This document shows, one piece after another, positions 1 through 9,564 of a stretch of 64,000 nucleotides of DNA. The position numbers were made by a program, and so were the translations under genes. The stretch comes from Desulfuromonadales bacterium (GTDB taxonomy: Bacteria; Desulfobacterota; Desulfuromonadia; Desulfuromonadales; BM103). The stretch is from positions 22,152-86,151 of the forward strand of contig JACZKE010000016.1 in NCBI GenBank assembly GCA_014860225.1, read 5' to 3'. Each line of letters opens with the position of its first letter. Position 1 is the first letter of the stretch. Below the pieces are notes generated by a model, which searched no databases, was not told the DNA's origin, and saw only the letters and a program-made list of their open reading frames with translations.

Positions 1-1
1 T

Positions 2-421
2 GCTGACGATCAGGCCGTTGTCGAAGCAGCCCGACAGGCATATGCCGATGAATTCATAGCAAAGCTTCCCCAGGGTTATGATACGTCGATAGGTGATCGC
101 GGAGTACGCCTTTCCGGAGGCCAGCGGCAACGTCTTTGCGTCGCACGTGCACTTCTAAAAGATGCTCCCATCCTGATCCTTGACGAAGCAACCAGCGCCC
201 TGGATACGGAAAGCGAAGCCATGGTGCAAAAAGCTTTGGTGAATTTGATGGAAAATCGCACAACGCTGGTGATCGCTCACAGGTTGTCGACAATTATGCA
301 TGCCGACAGGATTGTTGTTTTAGACCAGGGAAGAGTGGCTGAAGTCGGCAGCCATCAGGAACTCCTTGAACTTGGCGGACTCTACCGAAACCTTTACGAC
401 ATGCAGTTCAGGGAAGCCTGA
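2..421 (+). CDS. msbA: Lipid A export ABC transporter, C-terminal part (MsbA-like)
   Basis: Only the last 139 codons are in the window; the reading frame is open to the left edge. They contain the ABC signature LSGGQRQR (from about bp 110), Walker B with [11 protein letters not shown] (about bp 170-205) and the switch histidine in VIAHRLST (about bp 269-292), so this is the end of a nucleotide-binding domain. ABCB-type exporters of this kind flip core-lipid A across the inner membrane. The missing membrane part prevents a definite MsbA call, but the stop overlaps the start of a lipid acyltransferase gene and waaA-lpxK follow, which fits MsbA well. Confidence 0.8.
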   Translation, partial: ADDQAVVEAARQAYADEFIAKLPQGYDTSIGDRGVRLSGGQRQRLCVARALLKDAPILILDEATSALDTESEAMVQKALVNLMENRTTLVIAHRLSTIMHADRIVVLDQGRVAEVGSHQELLELGGLYRNLYDMQFREA

Positions 422-1089
422 TGCCGTCTCTCGGCAATAAAGTTCTCCTTGGCACTGCCCCCTGGCTGGCGGCGAAGATCATCGGCTGCTTGCATTGGAT
501 GCTGAAACCCGAGATTATAGGTGATCATAGTCTCAGGCGACTCTGGGCTGATGGCAAGCCGGTTATCCTCGCGTTCTGGCATGATCAACTGCTTCTGATG
601 GTTAAAGGGTATACAGGACAAGGTGCCAGGGTTCTGATCAGCGCTTCAAATGATGGCGAACTGATTGCTCGCACTGTAGCCTTTTTTGGTATAGGGTCGG
701 TGCGTGGTTCATCCACTCGCGGCGGACGCGCTGCCGTCAAGGAGATGATGGCTCTGTCCAGAGAACCACTGGACCTGGTGTTCACGCCGGACGGCCCTAA
801 AGGGCCCAGGCACATGGCTAAACCAGGGGTAGCCCTGTTGGCCAGGGTCTCTGGGCGTCCGGTGGTGCCGATGGCTTTTGCTTGCAGTCATGGTCACCGT
901 TTTCAATCCTGGGATCGTTTCCTCCTGCCATATCCCCGGGGACGTGCCGTTTACAGTTTTGGAGAACCGCTTGTTTTTGAGAAGGATGAAACCGTTGAAT
1001 CTTTCCTGTCCCGGCTGCAGGTTGCCATGGATGACAATAACCGCCGTGCCGGAGAACATTTGAATCAATATGGTTTATCTGCTGTATGA
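421..1089 (+). CDS. DUF374 lysophospholipid acyltransferase-family protein
   Basis: 222 residues matching the DUF374 family of small acyltransferases related to the LpxL/PlsC fold. Visible marks are FWHDQLLLM (about residues 45-54) with an H-D pair like the acyltransferase HX4D block, and FTPDGPKGPRH (about 121-131), the family hallmark. It probably works at the inner membrane on a lipid A or phospholipid intermediate, but the substrate cannot be read from sequence. It starts at the A of the msbA-like stop (TGATG) and overlaps waaA by 20 bp, so it is translationally coupled to both. No separate LpxL/LpxM acyltransferase is seen nearby. Confidence 0.8.
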   Translation: MPSLGNKVLLGTAPWLAAKIIGCLHWMLKPEIIGDHSLRRLWADGKPVILAFWHDQLLLMVKGYTGQGARVLISASNDGELIARTVAFFGIGSVRGSSTRGGRAAVKEMMALSREPLDLVFTPDGPKGPRHMAKPGVALLARVSGRPVVPMAFACSHGHRFQSWDRFLLPYPRGRAVYSFGEPLVFEKDETVESFLSRLQVAMDDNNRRAGEHLNQYGLSAV

Positions 1090-2365
1090 TCTGACCCTTT
1101 ATGCGTCGGCATTGTTCCTGGTGCCATATTATCTTTATCGTGGTCTGCGATACGGTAAAGCCAGGCATGGACTCCGGGAACGACTCGGTATTTACGCACA
1201 GGATTTTCGTCAGTTGCTGCACGGCCGTAAGGTCATATGGATTCATGCCGTATCCGTTGGTGAAACCCGCGCGGCGATACCGCTGCTGAAGGCGATGCGG
1301 GAACGTTACCCTGATGCACTCCTGCTGCTGTCGAATGTTACCGAAACCGGACGGGAGATTGCGATCGGTGTGACCGAGATCGATCACTACATTTTTTTCC
1401 CGTTTGATCTGCGCTGGATTGTCCGCAAAGCCCTCAATCTCATCCGGCCGGATATTATCATTATCGTAGAAACAGAGATCTGGCCAAATTTTGTGATGGA
1501 GGCCAGGCGGCTGAAAATCCCGGTTGTCCTGGTCAACGGCCGGATCTCGGACCGTTCTTTCCCACGTTATCGCATGGCAGGTAAAGTGCTTTTACCTATA
1601 TTGGACAGCATTGCCGACTTCTGTATGCAGTCAGAACAGGATTCCAGACGTATTCGTCATCTAGGCGCACATGCAGGGCGTGTCCGGGTGACCGGCAACC
1701 TCAAGTTTGACATGCAGCCGCCGCAGATAAAACATGTCGATCTCGAGACGTTGAAAAATGAACTCAAGTTGCCTGAGAACGGTCGCATCTGGGTTGCCGG
1801 AAGTACTCACGATGGTGAAGAAACACAATTGGTCAACGTTTACCTGGAGTTGCGCAAGATCTGCCCGGAGTTGTTCCTGGTGCTGGTGCCGCGACATCCT
1901 GAACGCTGTCGCCAAGTCCAGGAAGAACTTGGAAAACTGGAGATTGCTGCGACATTGCGCAGTATGCTTCCCCAATTGAACCGGACCTTGCAAGCCGGTG
2001 AAGTCATGATTGTCGACACTCTCGGCGAAATGTTGACGCTTTATGCACTGGCCGATCTGGTGTTTGTCGGAGGCAGCCTGGTGAATATCGGCGGTCATAA
2101 TATCCTTGAAGCCGCTTTGTTGAAAAAGCCTGTCCTGTACGGAAGTTATATGCAGAACTTCAAGGAAATTGGCCGCCTGGTTCGTGCCGCACATGCCGGT
2201 CTTCAGGTCAAAGATTCTGATGACCTGTATCGACAAATGCGCATTTTGCTGGAAAACCCGTGCGAAGCCCGGCGTATCGGCGAAAACGGATATCATCTGC
2301 TCGAAGAGAACCGCGGCGCGACGCAAAAGACTCTTGAGGTGATTGATCAGCGGATTCTCCCATAA
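1070..2365 (+). CDS. waaA: 3-deoxy-D-manno-octulosonic acid (Kdo) transferase
   Basis: 431 residues, the usual WaaA/KdtA length. An N-terminal hydrophobic anchor (about residues 3-22) precedes WIHAVSVGE (about 57-65), which carries the conserved catalytic glutamate of the family. ETEIWPNF follows near residue 135, and the GT30 C-terminal donor site includes FVGGSLVNIGGHNILEAA near residue 335. The enzyme adds Kdo from CMP-Kdo to the lipid A precursor on the cytoplasmic face of the inner membrane. The ATG lies inside the end of the acyltransferase gene, and the stop overlaps the lpxK start by one base, so this is one operon. Confidence 0.95.
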   Translation: MVYLLYDLTLYASALFLVPYYLYRGLRYGKARHGLRERLGIYAQDFRQLLHGRKVIWIHAVSVGETRAAIPLLKAMRERYPDALLLLSNVTETGREIAIGVTEIDHYIFFPFDLRWIVRKALNLIRPDIIIIVETEIWPNFVMEARRLKIPVVLVNGRISDRSFPRYRMAGKVLLPILDSIADFCMQSEQDSRRIRHLGAHAGRVRVTGNLKFDMQPPQIKHVDLETLKNELKLPENGRIWVAGSTHDGEETQLVNVYLELRKICPELFLVLVPRHPERCRQVQEELGKLEIAATLRSMLPQLNRTLQAGEVMIVDTLGEMLTLYALADLVFVGGSLVNIGGHNILEAALLKKPVLYGSYMQNFKEIGRLVRAAHAGLQVKDSDDLYRQMRILLENPCEARRIGENGYHLLEENRGATQKTLEVIDQRILP

Positions 2366-3438
2366 TGAGTGGCTGGCGATCTGAATATTTGCGCATGACT
2401 GTAAATGGTCCGCAATCCGTTCGTAGTTTTATTATCTTCTGGGGGCTCAGCCCCTTAAGTTTTTTGTATGGCCTGGCTATGCGCATTCGCAGCGGTCTCT
2501 ATCGTGCCGGGCTGAAAAAGTCTTATCGTGCTGCAGTGCCGGTGGTCTCTGTCGGCAACCTGGCGACCGGCGGCACTGGTAAAACCCCGATGATCGACTT
2601 TCTAGTCAAATACCTGAGAGGCCGTGCTGTCAAGTGCGCCATTGTAAGCCGCGGGTATGGCGGGAGTTACCGTCAGGCTGTCGGTCGGGTCGCTGATGCA
2701 CATGGTAACTTGCTGATGACACCGCAAGAGTGTGGTGACGAGCCCTACCTTCTGGCGGTCCGCAATCCGGGTGTGCCGGTTTATGTCGCCAGGCAAAGAA
2801 TGCTCGGCGTTCAGGCGGCAGAACAGGAAGGAGCTCGGCTGCTGTTGCTGGACGACGGCTTTCAGCACCTGGCGGTAAAAAGGGATTTGGACATTGTCTT
2901 GCTGGATGCACAACGTCCCGTCGGCAACGGGCGCGTGCTGCCTGCGGGGATGCTGCGTGAACCGATCTCTGCTTTACAACGCGCCGATCTGATTGTCATG
3001 ACACGCTCTGATGCGGAGATGAACAAAACTCTGCCGGTCAGCGCCCCGGTCATACATGGTCGTCATCAGCTCAACAAAAGATTGACAACCCTGAGCGGCA
3101 AGGACGTCTCGGAAAGGGATTACGCAGGCAAACGTTGTCTTGCTTTTGCAGGCATCGCCAGGCCTGGTGAGTTTTTCAGGTCTTTGCGTGATTTTGACTT
3201 TTCCTGTGCAGAGGAAGTCGCCCTGGCCGATCATCAGGAATATACTCCGGAAATCTTGAACCGCCTGCTTGGATCATGTCATAATTATGATTTTATGGTG
3301 ACAACGGAAAAAGACGCAGTCAAGTTGGCGTCAGTGAATTTCCCGGTACCTTGTTACCAGGTTGGAGTCGACCTGGCTTTTGATGATATCGCCCCCCTGG
3401 CCGGGATGCTTGAGAGAATCATAGAGCAGTGCGCATAA
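2365..3438 (+). CDS. lpxK: Tetraacyldisaccharide 4'-kinase
   Basis: 357 residues. A hydrophobic N-terminal segment (about 23-38) is followed by the Walker A-like GNLATGGTGKTP (about 64-75) and by LLLLDDGFQHL near residue 171, which holds the aspartates and histidine typical of LpxK. VALADHQEYT lies near residue 285. LpxK phosphorylates the 4' position of the lipid A disaccharide at the inner membrane, directly upstream of Kdo addition, which explains its place beside waaA. The start overlaps the waaA stop (TAATG). Confidence 0.95.
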   Translation: MSGWRSEYLRMTVNGPQSVRSFIIFWGLSPLSFLYGLAMRIRSGLYRAGLKKSYRAAVPVVSVGNLATGGTGKTPMIDFLVKYLRGRAVKCAIVSRGYGGSYRQAVGRVADAHGNLLMTPQECGDEPYLLAVRNPGVPVYVARQRMLGVQAAEQEGARLLLLDDGFQHLAVKRDLDIVLLDAQRPVGNGRVLPAGMLREPISALQRADLIVMTRSDAEMNKTLPVSAPVIHGRHQLNKRLTTLSGKDVSERDYAGKRCLAFAGIARPGEFFRSLRDFDFSCAEEVALADHQEYTPEILNRLLGSCHNYDFMVTTEKDAVKLASVNFPVPCYQVGVDLAFDDIAPLAGMLERIIEQCA

Positions 3439-3439
3439 T

Positions 3440-4471
3440 TTGAAAGACCTTACCCGTCAAAATACGCAACGCATCCTGGTGCGAACAACCAACTGGATCG
3501 GTGATGCCGTCATGACGACTCCCGCTCTCAAGGCGGTCCGAGAGACGTTTCCTGATGCACATATCGTGGTTGTGGCGAATCCGTTGGTGGCACAGCTGTT
3601 TGATTATCATCCTGACTGCAATGAAGTCATTGTCTTCGATAAAAACGGCGAGCATGCCGGCATCTTGGGCCTTTTGCGCTTTGTCGCCAAGCTGCGCCGG
3701 GAGAAGTTTGATTGCGCCATCCTGTTTCAAAATGCCGTCGAAGCCGCCATAATGGCCTTTCTCGCCGGCATACCCAGGCGGGCGGGCTACGTCACGGACG
3801 GTCGGCGCATGCTCCTGACCCATCCGGTTGCGGTCGGCGATGAAGAACGTGCCCTGCATCACACCGACTACTACCTGCACATGCTTGCAGAGTGCGGCGT
3901 CACGACCACAGCCAAGCTGCAGCGTCTGGCTCTCAGGGACGAGGAGATCCAGTGGGCGGCGCAACATATGCCGCAGGGACACTTTGCCGTGATTAATCCG
4001 GGGGCTGCTTACGGCTCGGCCAAACGCTGGATTCCCGAACGTTTTGCCGCGGTCGCCGATGAACTGGTCGTCAGGTACGGTCTGTCGATCATCTTGTCCG
4101 GTGGTCCGGCCGAAAGTGAAGTTGGCCGGGATATCGCCAAAGCCATGCGACAACCGCAACAGAACTTTATCGGCCGGACCAATGTTCGCCAGATGATGGC
4201 CCTGCTGGCGGCCAGCAGCCTGATGATCACCAATGATTCCGGACCTATGCATGTCGCGGCCGCTTTCGGTGTGCCCATGGTCGCTATTTTCGGGCCGACC
4301 GATCACACGACGACCTCTCCCTGGGGAACGCGGGCGCAGATTGTCCGCCATGCCGTCGAGTGCTCGCCCTGCCTGCTGCGCCAGTGCCCTATCGATCACC
4401 GCTGCATGCAACGGGTAACGGTTGATAACGTTCTGACGGCGGCTGCCGAGGTGCTTGGAGAGGGCCCATGA
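3440..4471 (+). CDS. waaF: ADP-heptose:LPS heptosyltransferase II
   Basis: 343 residues of the GT9 family. The N-terminus has VRTTNWIGDAVMTTPAL, characteristic of WaaF (NWIGD), then NPGAAYGSAKRW (about 180-191) and the donor-site block TNDSGPMHVAAAFGVP (about 258-273). CSPCLLRQCP lies near the end. The start codon is TTG, one base after the lpxK stop. It adds the second heptose to the inner core. The gene overlaps waaC by the ATGA tetranucleotide, so both heptosyltransferases are made together. Confidence 0.93.
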   Translation: MKDLTRQNTQRILVRTTNWIGDAVMTTPALKAVRETFPDAHIVVVANPLVAQLFDYHPDCNEVIVFDKNGEHAGILGLLRFVAKLRREKFDCAILFQNAVEAAIMAFLAGIPRRAGYVTDGRRMLLTHPVAVGDEERALHHTDYYLHMLAECGVTTTAKLQRLALRDEEIQWAAQHMPQGHFAVINPGAAYGSAKRWIPERFAAVADELVVRYGLSIILSGGPAESEVGRDIAKAMRQPQQNFIGRTNVRQMMALLAASSLMITNDSGPMHVAAAFGVPMVAIFGPTDHTTTSPWGTRAQIVRHAVECSPCLLRQCPIDHRCMQRVTVDNVLTAAAEVLGEGP

Positions 4472-5517
4472 AAGTGCTGATTGTCAAGGTCAGCGCGCTC
4501 GGTGATATTGTACATGCGCTGCCGGTGCTGGCCCATCTGCATGCTGCCGCTCCTGATGTTATCGTTGACTGGCTGGTTGAAGAGTCTTTTGCACCGCTGC
4601 TGGAGGGTCACCCGCTGCTTCACAAGATCGTTCGTCTGGATACGCGGAGGTGGCGCAAACAGGGGACTTTTCCGGCTGTACGCGGTTCACTGGGTGTGAT
4701 CCGACAACTGCGACGTGAGCATTACGATATCGTTCTCGATCTGCAGGGCAACAGCAAAAGCGGAATCTTTACCCGGCTCAGCGGAGCCGCGGAGCGATTT
4801 GGCTTCGATGGCAGCCAGGCCAGGGAGTGGCCCAACCTGCTGGCGACCAATCGTAAGGTGAAAATCTCTGCAGAAAACCATCATATTTCCAGTCGCTATC
4901 TGCAGATCGCCCGTGCAGCGTTGCCGGGCGCGACCAATGTTTCTCTATGTGGACCCCTGCCTGTAAAGGCCGATGCTGCAAAAACCATTGCCACGCTGCT
5001 CGATGAATTCGGTTTGACGCGTGGCAACTTTCTGGTGGCGCACTACGGGACAACCTGGGAAACAAAGTTGTGGCCGCTTGACCACTGGATTGAACTGGTC
5101 AGAACACTGGTGATTGAGAGCGGCAAACAGGTTGTGTTGACCTGGGGGAACGCTAAGGAAAAGCATGCAGCGGAACGCATGGCGGAGGCGTGTGAGGGCA
5201 GGGCTGTTCTCTGGCCGCGAGGATCCCTGCAGGAGCTGGTTGCCCTGTTGGCTGCAGCACGTCTGGTGATCGGTGCCGACACCGGTCCGGTGCATATCGC
5301 CGCAGCGGTTGGTACGGCGACGGTTTCGATCTTCCGTGTGACAGACAGCCGGCGCAATGGGCCGCCCGGAGATGAACACATTCGATTGCAGGCCCCCATG
5401 GAATGCTCGCCTTGCCTGAGCAAAAGCTGCGAACGTGATGGCGAGTGCGGGGCAAGCATCAGCGTTGCCGAGGTTTTGGATGCCGTTATTCGCCTTTTGC
5501 AGGGGGCGCAGTCATAA
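4468..5517 (+). CDS. waaC: ADP-heptose:LPS heptosyltransferase I
   Basis: 349 residues, GT9 family. The N-terminal MKVLIVKVSALGDIVHALP is the standard WaaC start, and GADTGPVHIAAAVGTATVSIF (about 269-289) is the ADP-heptose-binding block. It adds the first heptose to Kdo in the cytoplasm or at the inner membrane. A cysteine-rich tail (CSPCLSKSCERDGEC, about 312-326) resembles that of the preceding waaF product. The start overlaps the waaF stop and the stop overlaps the next ATG, continuing the coupled operon. Confidence 0.93.
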   Translation: MKVLIVKVSALGDIVHALPVLAHLHAAAPDVIVDWLVEESFAPLLEGHPLLHKIVRLDTRRWRKQGTFPAVRGSLGVIRQLRREHYDIVLDLQGNSKSGIFTRLSGAAERFGFDGSQAREWPNLLATNRKVKISAENHHISSRYLQIARAALPGATNVSLCGPLPVKADAAKTIATLLDEFGLTRGNFLVAHYGTTWETKLWPLDHWIELVRTLVIESGKQVVLTWGNAKEKHAAERMAEACEGRAVLWPRGSLQELVALLAAARLVIGADTGPVHIAAAVGTATVSIFRVTDSRRNGPPGDEHIRLQAPMECSPCLSKSCERDGECGASISVAEVLDAVIRLLQGAQS

Positions 5518-6344
5518 TGGAGTTTGTCGAGCGTGACGGAGTCTTGTGTGCCACTGATGCATTTCAGGACATGCAACAAGCGGGACTGGTCCACTTCAGT
5601 GATTTTATGGAATTTCCTGGAGGAGCCCGCATCGTACATAAACGGGGCCGTTCGGTGTTTCGTTTTGAGATTGGTGACCGAGCCTTTTATCTCAAGCGCA
5701 ATCGATTACATCGAACCGAATTATTCAAACAATTGTCTCGAGGCAAGCTGCCACCGCGCAGTGCCCGCCAGGAGTGGACATCCATCCAGGCGGTGAGTCA
5801 GGCCGGCATTCCCACAGTGAAACCGGTCGCATTTGGCGAACGTATTTTTTTCGGGATTGAGACAGCATCATTCACCGTGACCGAAGAGCTTTATGGAGCA
5901 CACCCTCTGGATGAGCTGGTGTACGACAAATTCAATGGACCCGAGAAATTCCATGAAAAACGTGCGTTAATCAGGCAACTTGCGGGCCTTGCCCGTCATT
6001 TACATGGTGCGGGGATGAACCACCAGGATTTTTACCTGAATCATTTTTTTCTTGGTGAAGACAACGAGTTGTTTTTGCTTGATCTGCAGAGGGTGCAGAG
6101 ACGCGCTTGCACCCCCGAATATTCCATTATCAAGGACCTTGCACAGCTTGCCTTTTCGGCCAGACGTTTCCCTTTCATCACCCGCAGTGACCATTTGCGA
6201 TTTCTCCTGGCTTATCTTGGGGAATCCCGGTTGAGCCGGGGGAGTCGCCGGCTGTTGACTAGAGTGGGCCGCAAGGCTGAACGTATTGCCCGCCATGATA
6301 TTAAATTAACAGCCCGGCGCCGGGCTCGCGGCGAGATGAAATGA
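5517..6344 (+). CDS. WaaP-like LPS core kinase
   Basis: I place the start at ATG 5517, which overlaps the waaC stop (TAATG) and follows an AGGGGG ribosome site; the frame is open further upstream. The 275-residue protein has the protein-kinase-like fold of WaaP/InaA enzymes: FYLKRNRL with the ATP-binding lysine (about 56-63), the catalytic-loop motif MNHQDFYLNHF (about 168-178), and LLDLQRVQRR (about 189-198), which resembles the metal-binding loop of heptose kinases. It most likely phosphorylates heptose (or Kdo) in the inner core. The position straight after waaF-waaC supports this. Confidence 0.82.
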   Translation: MEFVERDGVLCATDAFQDMQQAGLVHFSDFMEFPGGARIVHKRGRSVFRFEIGDRAFYLKRNRLHRTELFKQLSRGKLPPRSARQEWTSIQAVSQAGIPTVKPVAFGERIFFGIETASFTVTEELYGAHPLDELVYDKFNGPEKFHEKRALIRQLAGLARHLHGAGMNHQDFYLNHFFLGEDNELFLLDLQRVQRRACTPEYSIIKDLAQLAFSARRFPFITRSDHLRFLLAYLGESRLSRGSRRLLTRVGRKAERIARHDIKLTARRRARGEMK

Positions 6345-6389
6345 GTCGATGTTGATGAAGTCTTGTGCAGCAGGGAGCCTGAACGCCAC

Positions 6390-7538
6390 ATGATCAACGT
6401 GCTGTTGCTGATAAAACGCTACTCGGGTAATTATCCTCTGCTCAATGAGATGGTCAAGCTCGATACGCAGCGCTTCCGGGTGGTGGTCTGCTACCTGAAT
6501 GGTCGCAATGACGGTGAGAACGAGCTTGAAAGACTGGTTAGCAGATGCGACTACCTCGAGACGCCGAGTCGCCGGATACGGCCAGCCAACTTGATTTTGC
6601 TGAAGCAATTACGGGCGATTATCGATCAGGAGAAGATCGACGTGATCAACTGTCATCTGCAAAGGTCCATCGCCGTTGGTGTTCTGGCTGCCCGTCTGGC
6701 CGAATGCAGGCCACGGGTCGTCGCTACCCTGCACGGTCTCGACAGCGCCAAAACCTGGAAACGCCAAATCGGCAACCGCATCTGGTATCGATTCCTTGAC
6801 AAATTGATCGGGGTGTCGAATGCGGTCGCTGCAGACCTGCGCCAAACAAACTCTTTTTTCCCCTCTGCGCGGATCGTGACGGTACGCAATGGGCTCAACC
6901 TCGAGCACATGCGACTGGATGACTCACCGCAACAGCTTCGTGAAAAGATTCTCCCCGGTCACACGAATGAATTCTGGTTCGGCACCCTGGGGCGCCTGAG
7001 CGCAGTCAAGAATCAGGAATGCCTGATCCGTGCCTTCGCCCGTGTCGCTGCCGAAGATGCCCGGGTCCGATTGTTACTGGCAGGACGCGGGGAATTGGAG
7101 GAACATCTAAAAACCCTGACTCAGGAGCTGGGCATCTCAGAACATGTGACCTTTCTCGGTTTCCGCCGTGACGTTCCCCAGATACTTAACGCTCTGGATG
7201 TGTTTCTACTCCCCTCTCTGCGTGAGGGATTGCCCCTGTCACTGCTCGAGGCAATGGCTGCCGGGCGACCGGTAATCGCCTCGCGGGTCGGGGGAATCCC
7301 GGAAATTTTCGACGCGACGGAGATGGGATGTCTGGTTGAACCAGCATCAGTAGACGACTTGACGGCTGCAATGCTATCAATTGCAAGGGTCAGCAATGAG
7401 GAACGCATGCGTTTGGGCGCCAACGCCCGTGCGCGCGCCCTTGATACGTTCTCTGCGCGTCAGATGATAACTGGATATGAAGATGTCTATGCCGAAGTCG
7501 TTGAAAAGTTTGGAGCGACTGCCCGGGGGATGATTTGA
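6390..7538 (+). CDS. GT4 glycosyltransferase
   Basis: The ATG at 6390 (AGGGAG 13 bases upstream) is preferred over an in-frame TTG at 6363, giving 382 residues. The N-terminal MINVLLLIKRYSGNYPLL, TLGRLSAVKNQE (about 194-205) and EGLPLSLLEAMAAGRPVIAS (about 283-302) show a two-domain GT-B fold with the GT4 EX7E motif. It transfers an activated sugar to the LPS core or an O-chain; the sugar is unknown. Its stop overlaps the TTG start of the methyltransferase gene. Confidence 0.85.
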   Translation: MINVLLLIKRYSGNYPLLNEMVKLDTQRFRVVVCYLNGRNDGENELERLVSRCDYLETPSRRIRPANLILLKQLRAIIDQEKIDVINCHLQRSIAVGVLAARLAECRPRVVATLHGLDSAKTWKRQIGNRIWYRFLDKLIGVSNAVAADLRQTNSFFPSARIVTVRNGLNLEHMRLDDSPQQLREKILPGHTNEFWFGTLGRLSAVKNQECLIRAFARVAAEDARVRLLLAGRGELEEHLKTLTQELGISEHVTFLGFRRDVPQILNALDVFLLPSLREGLPLSLLEAMAAGRPVIASRVGGIPEIFDATEMGCLVEPASVDDLTAAMLSIARVSNEERMRLGANARARALDTFSARQMITGYEDVYAEVVEKFGATARGMI

Positions 7539-8551
7539 ACTACCAACTTGAGTCCGTGTCCTGTGGATTGTGTGGATCGTCCGAACATCACATCGTCTTG
7601 CGTCGTGCCAAGGAGCTTTACAATGGCCTGGATGCCCACTTCGACGTGGTGAAATGCGTCACTTGTGGTTTCGTATTCACCAATCCTCGCCCTACGGCTG
7701 AGAGTCTCGGCTGTTTCTATCCCGACTCAGCTCGTTATTACCAACCGAACAAGAAACGAATTTTGGATGAAACGGGATTCAAGCCTGGATGGCGGGGGCG
7801 CTTGCGGCAATCACTGCTGGCAAACTATTTTGGCTACGAACTTCCGGCCTTCCCCAGGCTGTGCGACGCTCTGGTCTGGAGGCTTCTCCGCTCCAAGTTG
7901 TATACCAGTCATTTGCCGCGTTGGGTTCCGGGTGGGCGGTTGCTCGATGTCGGTTGTGCCTGGGGCGGTTATCTGTGGCGCATGCAGCAGCTGGGGTGGG
8001 AGGTTCATGGCGTTGAACTGAATGCACGGGCTGCTGCCTTTGCACAGCAGGAGCTTGGCCTGACTTCAGTCCGCGCGGGAAGCATTAACAATCTCGATTA
8101 TCCAGAAGATTTTTTCGACGTCGTCCACCTGAGCATGGTTCTGGAACATGTGCCTGACCCACTCAAGACCTTGAGCAAGCTCGGCAGGTTATTGAAGGAC
8201 AACGGCCAGCTGATCCTGTCGGTCCCCGATATTGAAGGTATCGAAGCACGCTTGTTCCGGGAAAGGTCTTATACACTTCAGGTTCCACAGCATCTCAGTC
8301 ATTTTTCTCCCGCCACTATCCGGGCTTGTCTTGAATCGGCCGGGTTTGTTGTTGAGCGCATTGTCCATCAACGGACCAAGAGCGATTTCATTAAATCTGC
8401 TGGTTACCTGGACCACAGCTGGCTCAAACGGCTCTTGCTTTGCGTTCCGGTCCGCAGACTGTGTCTTGGTCCTCTCGTCTCTTTGTTGGCGATGATGGGT
8501 CGCACCAGCCGTATGAGTGTTTACGCCGTAAAGCGAACTGCGATGAGATGA
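7535..8551 (+). CDS. Zinc-ribbon class I SAM-dependent methyltransferase
   Basis: 338 residues starting at TTG 7535, which overlaps the preceding TGA. Residues 10-13 (CGLC) and 41-44 (CVTC) form a probable zinc ribbon. SAM motif I is LLDVGCAWGGYL (about 131-142), with an acidic residue in VHGVELN further on. MVLEHVPDPL (about 202-211) is the typical post-II segment. Proteins of this layout are common in polysaccharide loci, where they methylate sugars or chain ends; the substrate here is not evident. A second protein with the same zinc ribbon plus methyltransferase start is encoded at 26031. Confidence 0.82.
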   Translation: MNYQLESVSCGLCGSSEHHIVLRRAKELYNGLDAHFDVVKCVTCGFVFTNPRPTAESLGCFYPDSARYYQPNKKRILDETGFKPGWRGRLRQSLLANYFGYELPAFPRLCDALVWRLLRSKLYTSHLPRWVPGGRLLDVGCAWGGYLWRMQQLGWEVHGVELNARAAAFAQQELGLTSVRAGSINNLDYPEDFFDVVHLSMVLEHVPDPLKTLSKLGRLLKDNGQLILSVPDIEGIEARLFRERSYTLQVPQHLSHFSPATIRACLESAGFVVERIVHQRTKSDFIKSAGYLDHSWLKRLLLCVPVRRLCLGPLVSLLAMMGRTSRMSVYAVKRTAMR

Positions 8552-9564
8552 AAAATAACTTGAAGGCTGTTTTTTTAGTTCCCCGCCTCGACAAGGCCAG
8601 CACCCGCTTCCGGGTATTGCAGTACCTGCCCTTTCTGGAGCAGGCCGGCTGGGACTGTTCGGTCAAGCCCCTGTCACGTTCGGCGCGAAACTGGCCGGCT
8701 CTCCTTGGCCAACTGCGCAACGCGGATGTCGTGGTGATCCAGAAGAAGCTCTTTGCCGCACCGGAGCTATGGCTGGTCCGTCGCGCAGCGCGTAGGCTGA
8801 TCTACGATTTCGATGATGCAGTGATGGTGAAGGAGGGCGATCGGCACCAAGGCATCCATCCACGGCAGTTGCGTCGTTTTATGCGCACCCTGCGTCGGGT
8901 CGACCAGGTTGTAGCCGGTAACCGTTTCCTGGCAGAGCAGGCATGTCGTTACCATGACCATGTGGCGGTCGTGCCGACGCCGGTTGATATCGAACACTAT
9001 CTCCCCGCTGTTGATCCGCCGGTGCGGGATGAGGTTGTGATTGGCTGGATCGGCAGCCGCGGAACTCTTAAGTATCTCAAGGTAATTGCTCCTGCCTTTG
9101 AGCGCCTGGCCAGAATCTGCCCGCAGGTCCGATTGAAGATCGTTGCCGACGATTTCTTTGCACTGGAGCAAATGCCGGTCATCAGAAAATCATGGTCCCA
9201 AGCCGACGAAGTGGCGGATCTGCAGTCCTTCGATATCGGTGTTATGCCTCTTGTCGATGATTTGTGGACCCGGGGCAAATGCGGGTTCAAACTTTTGCAG
9301 TGTATGGCAACAGGTCTGCCTGTGGTCTGCTCGCCGGTTGGGGGTAACACTGAAATTGTCACCGATGGAAAGGAAGGATTCTGGGCAGAAAACGAAGAGG
9401 ACTGGGTTGAACGGCTGCGAACACTGGTCAAAGACGCCAGCCTGCGTCGACAGATGGGTGACCAGGCGCGCCTCACGGTAGCGCAGAACTATTCACTGCA
9501 GGTCTGTGCCCCTCGAATCGAGATGCTGTTGCGACAAGTTGCAGGGAATATGGAGTTGCGATGA
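8548..9564 (+). CDS. GT4-like glycosyltransferase
   Basis: The start at ATG 8548 overlaps the previous stop (ATGA), giving 338 residues; the frame is open further upstream but that part only mirrors the methyltransferase gene. KAVFLVPRLDKASTRFR opens the protein and CMATGLPVVCSPVGGNTEIV (about residues 252-271) is the donor-binding end of the GT-B fold. The N-terminal domain matches a group in which the usual glycine loop is replaced by a KASTRFR segment. It likely acts on the LPS outer core. It overlaps the next gene by 4 bp. Confidence 0.8.
   Translation: MKNNLKAVFLVPRLDKASTRFRVLQYLPFLEQAGWDCSVKPLSRSARNWPALLGQLRNADVVVIQKKLFAAPELWLVRRAARRLIYDFDDAVMVKEGDRHQGIHPRQLRRFMRTLRRVDQVVAGNRFLAEQACRYHDHVAVVPTPVDIEHYLPAVDPPVRDEVVIGWIGSRGTLKYLKVIAPAFERLARICPQVRLKIVADDFFALEQMPVIRKSWSQADEVADLQSFDIGVMPLVDDLWTRGKCGFKLLQCMATGLPVVCSPVGGNTEIVTDGKEGFWAENEEDWVERLRTLVKDASLRRQMGDQARLTVAQNYSLQVCAPRIEMLLRQVAGNMELR

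Noticed and set aside
1661..2326. 221-codon minus-strand frame opposite waaA
   Set aside because: It is fully covered by waaA, which has all family motifs; the composition is that of an antisense frame.
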